From contig NZ_AP025497.1 in assembly GCF_024347535.1 (NCBI RefSeq), forward strand, positions 186,001-250,000: a stretch of DNA of 64,000 nt. The letters are read 5' to 3'. A program made the translations under genes and the position numbers. Below are positions 56,292 through 64,000 of this stretch, one piece after another. The DNA comes from Vibrio kanaloae. Its GTDB lineage: Bacteria; Pseudomonadota; Gammaproteobacteria; Enterobacterales; Vibrionaceae. The notes beneath the pieces were generated by a model that was given only the letters and a program-made list of their open reading frames with translations, had not been told where the DNA came from and made no database searches. Each line of letters opens with the position of its first letter. The first letter of the stretch is position 1.

Positions 56292-56801
56292 ATGAAAATG
56301 ACTAAGAAACTTGTACTAGTAGCGGCGGTACTTCCACTTATGTTCGGTGCAACCACTGCGTATGCATACGGTAGCGGCGATAAAGGCGACCACAAAGGCA
56401 TGCACGGCAAATGCGGCGGCTTCGATAAGAAAGTGATGCGCCAACTCGATCTCACTGACGCACAAAAAACAGAATTGAAAGAGATGCGAGAAGCAAATCG
56501 TGCAGAGATGAAAGCAAAACGCGTTGGCAACAAAGCCGATAGAGTGGCGCAAATGAAAGCGCACCACGAAAAAGTTCAAGCCTTGGTATTGGCTGACAAC
56601 TTCGATGAAGCTGCAGCGAACGACTTAGCAAGCGAAATGGTTGAAAAGCAAACTGAGCGTCGCGTGGTAATGCTGAAGAAGCAACACGAAATGATGAGTG
56701 TGCTAACGGCTGAGCAAAAAACGCAACTGAAAGAAATCCAACAAGAGCGCATGACTAAGTGTGCTGACAAAATGGAAAAACGCATGAATAAAAACAAGTA
56801 A
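56292..56801 (+). CDS. cpxP: CpxP-like periplasmic repressor
   Basis: 169 residues with a signal peptide (ATG at 56292, KKLVLVAAVLPLMFGATTAYA). The mature protein has two LTxxQ repeats, LDLTDAQKTEL (about 51) and VLTAEQKTQL (about 138), and is helical and basic. CpxP binds CpxA and dampens it. A second in-frame ATG (MKMTKK) gives the same leader. It is divergent from cpxRA, with the CpxR box between them. Confidence 0.88.
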   Translation: MKMTKKLVLVAAVLPLMFGATTAYAYGSGDKGDHKGMHGKCGGFDKKVMRQLDLTDAQKTELKEMREANRAEMKAKRVGNKADRVAQMKAHHEKVQALVLADNFDEAAANDLASEMVEKQTERRVVMLKKQHEMMSVLTAEQKTQLKEIQQERMTKCADKMEKRMNKNK

Positions 56802-56845
56802 TTTATGGCTTGAAAAAGCCGGATTGAATGAAAGTATTGAGAAAG

Positions 56846-56869
56846 AAGCGGCCAAGTGTCGCTTTTTTT
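56846..56869 (+). terminator. cpxP terminator
   Basis: Short stem AAGCG / CGCTT, then seven T. Weak but well placed. Confidence 0.5.
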
Positions 56870-56965
56870 GATCCCTAAAAATGAATGTTTTACATCCTAG
56901 CTGTCATATTCAATTGATTGTTTGCAGGTTATACTTTGTGCTATCAGTCACTTTATAGCCAAATT

Positions 56966-57874
56966 ATGAAACAAGAATACGCACGTTTAGTTACGCTCGC
57001 CGCTTGGGCAGCCACCACCATCGCTACTGTTTTATTGATAGTGAAAGTCGCAGCGTGGTGGGTGACAGGTTCAGTGAGTCTGTTGGCTTCGGTGGTGGAT
57101 TCAATGCTGGATATCGCCGCTTCTGTCGTCAATCTTATTGTGGTTCGTTACTCTCTACAGCCCGCTGACAAAGAACATACCTTTGGTCATGGTAAAGCAG
57201 AATCTCTTGCCGCATTAGCACAAGCGATGTTTATTTCGGGCTCGGCCTGCTTCCTTATTCTTAATGGTATTGAACGCTTTTTTAGGCCACACGAATTGAA
57301 TTCCCCGGAAATCGGTATCTATGTCAGCTTGTTCGCAATAGTGATGACCTACGGTTTAGTCAGATTTCAAAAGCACGTGGTGAAAAAAACTGGTAGCCAA
57401 GCTATTGCAGCCGATTCACTGCACTATCAGTCTGATCTCTACATGAATGCGGCCATTATGTTGGCGCTGGCATTGAGCTGGTTTGGTATTGGGCAAGCGG
57501 ATTCGGTGTTCGCGATTGGTATCGGTATCTACATTCTTTATAGTGCTTATCAAATGGCAATGGAAGCCATTCAATCTTTACTGGATAGGAAGCTGCCCGA
57601 TGAAGAACTGGAACAGATAAAAGAAACATCGTTGAGTGTGGAAGGCGTACTCGGTGTGCACCAGCTAAGAACGCGCCGTTCAGGGCCGATTCGATTCATT
57701 CAATTGCATTTAGAGCTTGAAGATAATATCCCACTTATTGAAGCGCATCGCATTTCTGACGAAGTAGAGGATAAGCTTATCTCCGTGTTTCCTGATGCTG
57801 ATGTATTAATTCATCAAGACCCATATTCGGTCGTATTTGGCCCCGAGAAGCAGCAGAAATTTCATTCTTGGTAA
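56966..57874 (+). CDS. fieF: Divalent metal cation exporter FieF
   Basis: 302 residues from ATG 56966 ([11 protein letters not shown]). An upstream start at 56918 adds 16 residues and is less likely. It belongs to the cation diffusion facilitator family and exports Fe2+ or Zn2+. Helix 2 has [15 protein letters not shown] (Asp ligands), and the next loop has [16 protein letters not shown]. Helix 5 has [17 protein letters not shown]. The C-terminal part (about 215-300) is the metal-sensing domain. The link to cpx and sodA is through stress and iron control. Confidence 0.92.
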   Translation: MKQEYARLVTLAAWAATTIATVLLIVKVAAWWVTGSVSLLASVVDSMLDIAASVVNLIVVRYSLQPADKEHTFGHGKAESLAALAQAMFISGSACFLILNGIERFFRPHELNSPEIGIYVSLFAIVMTYGLVRFQKHVVKKTGSQAIAADSLHYQSDLYMNAAIMLALALSWFGIGQADSVFAIGIGIYILYSAYQMAMEAIQSLLDRKLPDEELEQIKETSLSVEGVLGVHQLRTRRSGPIRFIQLHLELEDNIPLIEAHRISDEVEDKLISVFPDADVLIHQDPYSVVFGPEKQQKFHSW

Positions 57875-58189
57875 TAGACCGGAAAAATAGAGAGCAAATG
57901 GTAAGTGTGTGGCTTTTGAACTAAAGTGAGTAAAAATTGCTAATTCTTTGGTGATACAAAAACCACCGCATAACAATTAATGTTGATTCTGATGTGAATC
58001 AACAAAGTTATTGGTTAAAACTGTAATACTCTTACAGAAGTAGAAATGTTACATAAATTTACGCGATTTAAGTGCTATTCCTATTGAGGAAATGTAACAT
58101 AAAGCACAAATATAGATTTAAAATCTTGTTGATATACGATCAGCAAGCAAAAGAATTGAATAATAGATTCCCAAAAATCGAGGGTGAGC
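57875..58189. other. pfkA upstream region
   Basis: 315 bases without a gene. It includes a CTGTAATACTCTTACAG palindrome near 58020-58036, and is otherwise unremarkable. Confidence 0.4.
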
Positions 58190-59152
58190 ATGATTAAGAA
58201 GATCGGTGTTTTGACCAGTGGTGGTGACGCTCCAGGCATGAACGCAGCAATTCGCGGTGTAGTTCGTACCGCGCTATCAGTTGGCATTGAAGTTTACGGC
58301 ATTCACGATGGCTACCAAGGCCTTGTTGAAGACCGTATCGAAAAGCTTGACCGTTCAAGCGTATCTGACGTAATCAACCGTGGCGGAACTTTCCTTGGTT
58401 CTGCACGTTTCCCTGAATTCAAAGATGTTAAAGTTCGCGAGAAAGGCATCGAGAACCTTAAGAAGCACGGTATCGAAGCACTGGTTGTTATTGGTGGCGA
58501 TGGCTCTTATATGGGAGCTAAAAAACTGACTGAAATGGGTTACCCATGTATCGGTCTTCCAGGTACTATCGATAATGATATCGCAGGCACTGATTACACT
58601 GTTGGCTACCTAACTGCGCTTAACACGGTTATCGATTCAATCGACCGTCTGCGAGACACTTCTTCTTCCCACCAACGTATCTCTATTGTCGAGATTATGG
58701 GCCGTCACTGTGGTGACCTTACGCTTATGTCTGCGATCGCGGGTGGTTGTGAGTACATTATTACGCCTGAGACTGGTCTCAATAAAGATCAATTAATTAG
58801 CAACATTCAAGATGGCATTGCTAAAGGTAAGAAGCACGCAATCATCGCTCTAACCGAGCTAATGATGGATGCGAACGAGCTAGCGAAGGAGATCGAAACG
58901 GCAACAGGTCGTGAGACTCGTGCAACGGTTCTTGGCCATATACAGCGTGGTGGTCGTCCTACTGCATTTGACCGTGTACTGGCTTCTCGTATGGGCAACT
59001 ACGCTGTTCACCTTCTTCAAGAAGGTCACGGTGGCCGTTGTGTTGGTATCGAGAAAGAAGAACTTGTTCACCATGACATCATCGATTGTATCGAGAATAT
59101 GCAGAACCCCGACCGTTCTGAGCTGTTCCGCGTAGCCGAAGAGTTGTTCTAA
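58190..59152 (+). CDS. pfkA: 6-phosphofructokinase PfkA
   Basis: 320 residues from ATG 58190 ([20 protein letters not shown]), with GAGGGT upstream; a GTG two codons earlier is also in frame. It commits fructose-6-P to glycolysis. Seen are [15 protein letters not shown] (about 99), [15 protein letters not shown] (about 124-138, catalytic Asp), EIMGRHCGD (about 167), and [16 protein letters not shown] (about 249). The effector-binding Arg set is present, and the length is that of E. coli PfkA. Confidence 0.98.
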   Translation: MIKKIGVLTSGGDAPGMNAAIRGVVRTALSVGIEVYGIHDGYQGLVEDRIEKLDRSSVSDVINRGGTFLGSARFPEFKDVKVREKGIENLKKHGIEALVVIGGDGSYMGAKKLTEMGYPCIGLPGTIDNDIAGTDYTVGYLTALNTVIDSIDRLRDTSSSHQRISIVEIMGRHCGDLTLMSAIAGGCEYIITPETGLNKDQLISNIQDGIAKGKKHAIIALTELMMDANELAKEIETATGRETRATVLGHIQRGGRPTAFDRVLASRMGNYAVHLLQEGHGGRCVGIEKEELVHHDIIDCIENMQNPDRSELFRVAEELF

Positions 59153-59180
59153 GTACGCTTAGCGTTAACTTAAAGATTTT

Positions 59181-59211
59181 AAAAACCGCTGATTTATTAG
59201 CGGTTTTTTTG
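59181..59211 (+). terminator. pfkA terminator
   Basis: AAAAACCGCT / AGCGGTTTTTTT. Confidence 0.88.
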
Positions 59212-59257
59212 TGCCTGTCATTTGAGTTTGAAGCTTGAACCCCAAACGACAGACAAT

Positions 59258-59287
59258 AAAAAAGGCCAACCTAAGTTGACCTTTCAT
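59258..59287 (-). terminator. tpiA terminator
   Basis: Minus-strand stem AAAGGTCAAC / GTTGGCCTTTTTT, 25 bases after the stop codon. Confidence 0.82.
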
Positions 59288-59311
59288 TTAATTTAAACGG
59301 TGAAGTTTAAA

Positions 59312-60082
59312 TTAAGCTTTTGCTTCCGCTGCTGCTTTAGCGATAGCTGCGAAGCTTTTCGCGTCTAGAGCTGCGCCGCCAACTAGAGCACCGTCGATGT
59401 CTGGTTGTGCAAAGTAAGCTGCTGCGTTGTCTGGTTTAACAGAACCACCGTATTGGATTACAACTTTCTTAGCAACGTCTTCAGATTTCTCTGCGATGTG
59501 TGTACGGATTTGAGCGTGGATGCGTTGTGCATCTTCAGCTGTTGCTGCTTTACCAGTACCGATAGCCCAGATTGGTTCGTAAGCGATAATAGCGCCTTCA
59601 AGAGCTTCAACACCTTGAGTATTGATAACAGCGTCAAGTTGACGAGCACATACAGCAACCGTTTCGCCTGCTTCGTTTTGTGCTTCAGATTCACCGATAC
59701 AAAGAACTGGAGTTAGGCCGTTCTCTTTTAGGAATGCGAATTTCTTAGCTACAAATTCGTCTGATTCGTTGTGGTATTCACGGCGCTCAGAGTGACCGAT
59801 GATGATGTGAGATGCGCCGAACTCTTTAAGCATCGCTGGAGACATGTCGCCAGTGAATGCACCGCTGTTGTTTAGGTCAGAGTTTTGAGCACCTAGGATG
59901 ATCGCGCTGCCCGCTTCAGTAAGCGTACGCTCTGCTAGATCAACGAAAAGTGCTGGTGGAGCAACTGCTACGTCTACGCCTGTTACGCCTTCAAGTTCAG
60001 CGTTAAGACCGTTTAGTAGATCAACAACCATTTCTTTGCTGCCGTTTAGTTTCCAGTTACCCATAACTACAGGATGACGCAT
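59312..60082 (-). CDS. tpiA: Triosephosphate isomerase TpiA
   Basis: 256 residues. It interconverts DHAP and glyceraldehyde-3-P. The opening [15 protein letters not shown] contains the active Lys. HSERR (about 95-99, catalytic His), [14 protein letters not shown] (about 167, catalytic Glu), YGGSVKP (about 210) and GALVGGAAL (about 232) are all present. It is convergent with pfkA. Confidence 0.98.
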   Translation of the reverse strand: MRHPVVMGNWKLNGSKEMVVDLLNGLNAELEGVTGVDVAVAPPALFVDLAERTLTEAGSAIILGAQNSDLNNSGAFTGDMSPAMLKEFGASHIIIGHSERREYHNESDEFVAKKFAFLKENGLTPVLCIGESEAQNEAGETVAVCARQLDAVINTQGVEALEGAIIAYEPIWAIGTGKAATAEDAQRIHAQIRTHIAEKSEDVAKKVVIQYGGSVKPDNAAAYFAQPDIDGALVGGAALDAKSFAAIAKAAAEAKA

Positions 60083-60331
60083 AGGAATATCTCCAAAGTA
60101 TTTAAATAAATCGAATGTAAAAAAGTAAACTTTATTACGAAATAATATAACAGATTAATATCAACAGATCATGACTGTGGTCATGACTTTCTTGGATCTT
60201 ACTCAATGGTAAGAGTAGATTTTGAGCATATATCAGTGATCCGGCAGACAGAATAATAGCTAACTTCTCGGATTTTTCACCGTTAGTTGCTATTAAGAGA
60301 CAAACGATTGCGTTAACAATGGGAAGTAATA

Positions 60332-60679
60332 ATGCCGAATCTAGTTTTAGAGTACTCAAATTCAGTGGACGAGCGAGTGAATATCCAAGGTTTACTAGAA
60401 GATCTTCATCAAGTTGCATTAAACTGCGGCTTGTTTGATGTGCCTTCTGTGAAGTCACGTTCACTGCGTTGTCATAACTGGCTAGTCGGTGACGAAGAGG
60501 ACAGTGTGGATTTTATTCACATCAGCTTCGAGTTACTTTCAGGACGTACCGAAGGACAGAAAAGAGAGTTGTCACGTTTGCTAATGCAAGCCCTACAAGA
60601 ACAGGCAAGCCATATCCGCAGCCTTACGGTGAACATAAGAGATATGGATAAAGATTGCTTTCAGAAAGTGATTAACTAG
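60332..60679 (+). CDS. 5-carboxymethyl-2-hydroxymuconate isomerase-like protein
   Basis: 115 residues starting MPNLVLEYSNSV, the CHMI/HpaF opening with the active N-terminal Pro after Met removal. FDVPSVKSRSLRCHNWLVGD (about 38-57) and DFIHISFELLSGRTEGQKRELSRLLMQAL (about 63-90) fit the tautomerase-like trimer. In vibrios this protein is a single gene outside any phenylacetate cluster, so the real substrate is unclear. Confidence 0.85.
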   Translation: MPNLVLEYSNSVDERVNIQGLLEDLHQVALNCGLFDVPSVKSRSLRCHNWLVGDEEDSVDFIHISFELLSGRTEGQKRELSRLLMQALQEQASHIRSLTVNIRDMDKDCFQKVIN

Positions 60680-60765
60680 CTAAAAATAATCAACGAATTA
60701 AAAGTGATTAACTAACTATTTGCTGCTAACTTTTTGGTAGCGTATTAATTTTTGAGTATTTTAAG

Positions 60766-61188
60766 ATGTCGATGAAAGATTTACTGCTCTCTTTCAAGGG
60801 GAGAATTGGTCGTAAGACTTATTGGATGTGGAATATTTTCTACTATGTGGCGATTACTGGTTTTGCTTCCGGTATCTCGGTTTTGTTCCCCGCATACACT
60901 TATATCCTGCTGCCAATCTTCTTACTGCTGCTGGTTATTCCAGATCTTGCGGTAACGGCTAAGCGTTGGCATGACCGTAATAAGTCGAACTATTGGCTAT
61001 TGTTAAATGTGCCTCTCGTTCTGGGACGTTTAGCCTCGCCAATGGCAGCAACCACGACAGAGTCGGTATCGCCAATTCATATGGTGGCTACCGCTGCAGC
61101 ATTAGTGTGTGGGTTATGGATTTTGATTGAATGTGGATTGCTTAAGGGAACTGAAGGTCGTAATGATTACGGTGAAGATCCAGTATAA
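60766..61188 (+). CDS. DUF805 membrane protein
   Basis: 140 residues, three or four helices. It begins MSMKDLLLSFKGRIGRKTYW, the DUF805 opening with F-x-GRxxRxxYW. VTAKRWHDRNKSNYWLLL (about 65-82, with the conserved RWHD), LIECGLLKGTEGRNDYGEDP at the end. The role is unknown. The downstream terminator is strong. Confidence 0.9.
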   Translation: MSMKDLLLSFKGRIGRKTYWMWNIFYYVAITGFASGISVLFPAYTYILLPIFLLLLVIPDLAVTAKRWHDRNKSNYWLLLNVPLVLGRLASPMAATTTESVSPIHMVATAAALVCGLWILIECGLLKGTEGRNDYGEDPV

Positions 61189-61206
61189 TAATTGAATGAA
61201 TATAAG

Positions 61207-61233
61207 AAGGGAGCATTATGCTCCCTTTTTTTT
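61207..61233 (+). terminator. Terminator after the DUF805 gene
   Basis: AAGGGAGCAT / ATGCTCCCTTTTTTTT. Confidence 0.9.
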
Positions 61234-61287
61234 GTTTTTGGTCTCTAATATTTTGTTACTGATGCTTGGGCGCTGGAGTAACGATTT

Positions 61288-61638
61288 TTAATACATTTTT
61301 GGCTCTGTGTTCGGCCTAAAAGGAACCACATTTTCAGATTTAGGCTCTTCAAAACCACAGCGGCCTTGAAGCGCATCTTGAAATTTACAGACCTGACAGC
61401 GTAGCTCTTGCATCAGTACAACATTGGTATGGTGAGGGTTTTTGCAGCGGCTAACGACTAAATCGATGTGACTTTGCTGAGCTCGAAGCCTGTTTTGCAT
61501 CACTTGAGAGGCAGAACAGATCATTTGCTCACACATCTCGTGTTTGAATTGATTGAATGCTTTAGGATCGCTTTTCGCGAGTTGGACCAGTTCATCAAAG
61601 GGTGGCAGTTCTTGGTCGGGCTGTGGATGTGCCATCAT
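61288..61638 (-). CDS. DUF3135 protein
   Basis: 116 residues. LPPFDELVQLAKSDPKAFNQFKHEMCEQMI (about 11-40), then LRAQQSHIDLVVSRCKNP (about 50-67) and CQVCKFQDALQGRC (about 80-93) match the DUF3135 pattern seen across vibrios. The Cys residues might bind metal. Two ATG (61638 and 61635) compete as start. Function unknown. Confidence 0.82.
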   Translation of the reverse strand: MMAHPQPDQELPPFDELVQLAKSDPKAFNQFKHEMCEQMICSASQVMQNRLRAQQSHIDLVVSRCKNPHHTNVVLMQELRCQVCKFQDALQGRCGFEEPKSENVVPFRPNTEPKMY

Positions 61639-61771
61639 TCCTTCCTTAGCATTAAGTATGTTTCATATGCTTTAAGCTTAAGAAAGAATTCTGTACAAAT
61701 TTTGTTCTATTGTGGTTTTCTCAATATTGAGACGAGACCAGTGATTTGGCGCGAAGCTTAAGCACTGAGCA

Positions 61772-62398
61772 TTACGATGAAGGTGTGGGTGTTAGGGTGT
61801 AAGTGCAACGTCGCTCGCCAGCAATAATGTGTTCAGTACGGCTTACATGGCACTCGTCTTTGAGCAGTTCGGTGAAAACATTGAGTTCTGACTGGCATAA
61901 GCTAGGGCAACGAGTCGCAGCCTTACATATAGGGCAGTGGTTCTCTATCAAGATGTAATGATCGTCATGCTCTTGAAGCTCTGCCATGTAACCTTCTTCT
62001 TCACGAAGTTGAGTGAGCTTTTCAAGTTTACTGATCAGGTTATCACAGCCAGATAGAGCGGTTTGATACTGCTTTAAAGTGTGTTGTTCACGCTCGGCAG
62101 CAACCTTAGCTAGCCCCTCTTGGCCAAATAGGTTCTCTACGGCATCAATCACTTGAATCGTCAGCTCACCGTGTCGGTCTGAGAATTGGCTATGGCCTTG
62201 TTGAGTCAGTGACCAATGGCGGGTAGGACGTCCCACTTTTACTTTAACGTCATGAAACGCAAGAATACCGTCATCTTCCAGGCTTTGCAGATGTTGCCTT
62301 GCCCCCATTGTCGTCATGTCAAATTCTTCTGACAGTTGCTTCGCGGTTACCGCTCCTTGGCGCTTAATGGTTTGTAAGATTTTGTCGCTTGTTTTCAT
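61772..62398 (-). CDS. SufR-like Fe-S winged-helix regulator
   Basis: 208 residues. The N-terminal winged helix (about 5-65) reads KILQTIKRQGAVTAKQLSEEFDMTTMGARQHLQSLE, ending in RPTRHWSLT. The C-terminal part has C155, C158, C164, C168, C183 and C198. The spacing C-x12-C-x14-C-x14-C (155, 168, 183, 198) is nearly the SufR pattern (C-x12-C-x13-C-x14-C) for an iron-sulfur cluster. It may sense iron or oxidative stress. Targets are not visible here. Confidence 0.8.
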   Translation of the reverse strand: MKTSDKILQTIKRQGAVTAKQLSEEFDMTTMGARQHLQSLEDDGILAFHDVKVKVGRPTRHWSLTQQGHSQFSDRHGELTIQVIDAVENLFGQEGLAKVAAEREQHTLKQYQTALSGCDNLISKLEKLTQLREEEGYMAELQEHDDHYILIENHCPICKAATRCPSLCQSELNVFTELLKDECHVSRTEHIIAGERRCTYTLTPTPSS

Positions 62399-62519
62399 AT
62401 TATCCCTACCTTATGAACCTTACTATTATGAGGCAAGGTGTTTATAAAGCAAACCATTTACTATATTGGCCGCCGTTCACGCTATTGCTAGCATATGGTG
62501 TGTTTGGCACTGGCCAATA

Positions 62520-62556
62520 AAACAAAAGGCTGATACGTGGTATCAGCCTTTGTTGT
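62520..62556 (-). terminator. glpX terminator
   Basis: Minus-strand stem AAAGGCTGATACC / GTATCAGCCTTTTGTTTT. Confidence 0.82.
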
Positions 62557-62572
62557 TCTGTTTAACTTAGGT

Positions 62573-63580
62573 TTACAGGATGTGATCGATTACTTCAGGG
62601 TCTTTACGTTCTAAGTAGTGAATTGATTTGATGCGACGAATCGTACGGCAGCGACCACGTATAAGTAGTGTTTCTGTGGTTGCGATATTACCTGTACGAG
62701 TAATGCCTTCTAGCAAATCACCTTTGGTGATGCCGGTTGCTGAGAATACTACGTTGTCGCTGCGCGCCATGTCTTCCATCTTCAACACTATACCCGCTGT
62801 TACGCCCATTTCAGCGCAACGTTCTAGCTCAAGCTCACCGTGCTTACGGTTTTCTGCGGTATCGCCTTTCACCTCGTGACGAGGGAGAAGACGACCGTGC
62901 ATGTCACCATCTAGTGCGCGAATAACCGCCGCAGAAACGACACCTTCAGGTGCGCCACCGATGCAGTACATGACGTCTACTTCGCTGTCTGGCATACAAG
63001 TGAGGATAGAAGCAGCAACATCACCGTCTGGCACTGCGAATACGCGAACGCCCATTGCTTGCATGTCGGCGATGACTTGATCGTGACGTGGCTTAGCCAG
63101 TGTCGTTACAACTAATGTATCCAGCGTTTTACCCAGCGCTTTCGCTACGTTTTCTAGGTTTTCTTTTAGTGGTCGTGCTAGGTCAATCACGCCTTTAGCG
63201 CCAGGGCCTACAACTAACTTTTCCATGTACATATCAGGCGCTTTAAGGAAGCTGCCTTTTTCGCCTGCCGCCAATACAGCCAATGCGTTTGATTGGCCCA
63301 TTGCTGTCATGCGTGTTCCTTCAATTGGGTCAACGGCAATATCGACAGCATCACCGCCCACACCTACTTGCTCCCCGATGTAGAGCATAGGTGCATCATC
63401 AATTTCACCTTCACCAATAACAATCTCACCGCTGATTTCGGTTTTGTTTAGTAGACTACGCATTACTTCTACAGCAGCGCCATCAGCAGCGTTTTTATCG
63501 CCACGGCCAAGCCATTTGTAACCAGCTAGTGCTGCACCTTCAGTGACACGAGAGAATGACATTGCTAAATCGCGTTTCAT
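62573..63580 (-). CDS. glpX: Class II fructose-1,6-bisphosphatase GlpX
   Basis: 335 residues from ATG 63580 (MKRDLAMSFSRVTEGAALAGYKWLGRGDKN), with GGAG upstream. An in-frame extension back to 63721 lacks family similarity. It removes the 1-phosphate of fructose-1,6-bisphosphate in gluconeogenesis. IGEGEIDDAPMLYIGE (about 57-72), DIAVDPIEGTRMTA (about 83-96, metal site) and CIGGAPEGVVSAAVIRALDGDMHGRL (about 184-209) are the signatures. The gene is divergent from zapB. Confidence 0.97.
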   Translation of the reverse strand: MKRDLAMSFSRVTEGAALAGYKWLGRGDKNAADGAAVEVMRSLLNKTEISGEIVIGEGEIDDAPMLYIGEQVGVGGDAVDIAVDPIEGTRMTAMGQSNALAVLAAGEKGSFLKAPDMYMEKLVVGPGAKGVIDLARPLKENLENVAKALGKTLDTLVVTTLAKPRHDQVIADMQAMGVRVFAVPDGDVAASILTCMPDSEVDVMYCIGGAPEGVVSAAVIRALDGDMHGRLLPRHEVKGDTAENRKHGELELERCAEMGVTAGIVLKMEDMARSDNVVFSATGITKGDLLEGITRTGNIATTETLLIRGRCRTIRRIKSIHYLERKDPEVIDHIL

Positions 63581-63906
63581 GCGAACTCCAAAACTTTTAA
63601 AGGGGGAGGGAAGATAAATTTTGCGGCGGATTTTACCATATCCAAAAGGAAACGTTTGCCTTTTTGTTTTTGGGGATTGCTCTCGATCAATTTGCAGTAG
63701 AAAACAATAAATCTTTATCAAAATAATCAGCCTGTGGATGTGGAGATAATCATTCGCGTCAATATTCGGTAAAAAGCGCTGTTTTTTTCATCGAATGGTG
63801 CAAATTATCGAATATATTGAGTGTTTATCCTTGCTCTGCTGAGTAGAATGGGGAAATAAGTGGAGTGAACCTTCACCATTAAATGGATAACTAAAGGTAG
63901 GCCAGA

Positions 63907-64000
63907 ATGTCTTTTGAAGTACTAGAGCAGCTAGAAGCAAAAATTCAAACAGCAGTAGATACAATTGCACTTCTTCAAATGGAAGTGGAAGAGCTTAAAG
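63907..64000 (+). CDS. zapB: Cell division protein ZapB, N-terminal part (cut by window edge)
   Basis: 31 residues visible: [20 protein letters not shown] then [10 protein letters not shown], the start of a long coiled coil. ZapB joins FtsZ rings through ZapA. It is divergent from glpX, as in E. coli relatives. Confidence 0.9.
   Translation, partial: MSFEVLEQLEAKIQTAVDTIALLQMEVEELK

Noticed and set aside
63581..63721. 47-residue extension of GlpX
   Set aside because: No family similarity; the conserved start MKRDLAMSF at 63580 has a ribosome site.

Overview
The window looks like chromosome 1 of a Vibrio, possibly of the Splendidus clade. The gene families and their order (acs, the acetate-switch kinase crbS, nhaP2, crbR, dsbD, argR, pyrBI, the arginine deiminase genes, dcu-aspA, fxsA, trmL, sodA, cpxRA, cpxP, fieF, pfkA, tpiA, glpX, zapB) match, from memory, a conserved Vibrio block. 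The species call is inference from gene content; no rRNA or other marker is present.

Left core (1-30250). Acetate metabolism comes first: the start of acs, a DEDDh exonuclease, a cNMP/CBS/DUF294 protein, an HcaT-like MFS carrier, the CrbS hybrid kinase, an ActP-type symporter with its DUF4212 partner, and the response regulator CrbR. Inside this set lies a Fur-boxed small gene with fumC. Next come nhaP2, dsbD, argR, pyrBI with a readable pyrL attenuator, the arginine deiminase operon (arcA, arcC, argF), a YfcC carrier and the dcu-aspA fumarate/aspartate pair. FxsA and the 3' part of a broken trmL close this section.

Island (about 30251-53222, 23 kb). This DNA is inserted after codon 16 of the host trmL gene. 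The 3' part of trmL lies at the left edge and the first 16 codons lie at the right edge. The right end carries four tightly packed genes: a tyrosine recombinase (IntA), a recombinase-fold protein whose catalytic residues look lost (Tfp), a large recombinase (IntB) and a small coiled-coil protein (Srap). This is the layout I remember for strand-biased circularizing integrative elements (SEs) of Vibrio. The left end carries a complete, diverged trmL copy that is synonymously recoded exactly across the insertion site, so the element probably replaces the function it destroys. The cargo is a full sialic acid utilisation set (porin, nanQ, a sodium symporter nanT, nanK, nanE, nagA, an RpiR-type nanR, nanA, and a secreted Asp-box glycosidase), with at least seven copies of a palindrome that is probably the NanR operator. 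It also holds an IS66 relic, two copies of a structured repeat with covarying hairpins, and a helicase + winged-helix + Xre module with two palindromic operators that may be a defence or maintenance system.

Right core (53223-64000). SodA (Fur box, plus a 14-bp hairpin covering its ribosome binding site), CpxA/CpxR with a divergent CpxP and a Cpx box, the FieF metal exporter, PfkA, TpiA, a CHMI-like isomerase, DUF805 and DUF3135 proteins, a SufR-like Fe-S regulator, GlpX, and the start of ZapB.

Together the core genes cover acetate, arginine, aspartate/fumarate and iron-sparing metabolism, while the island adds scavenging of host sialic acids as a transferable package.
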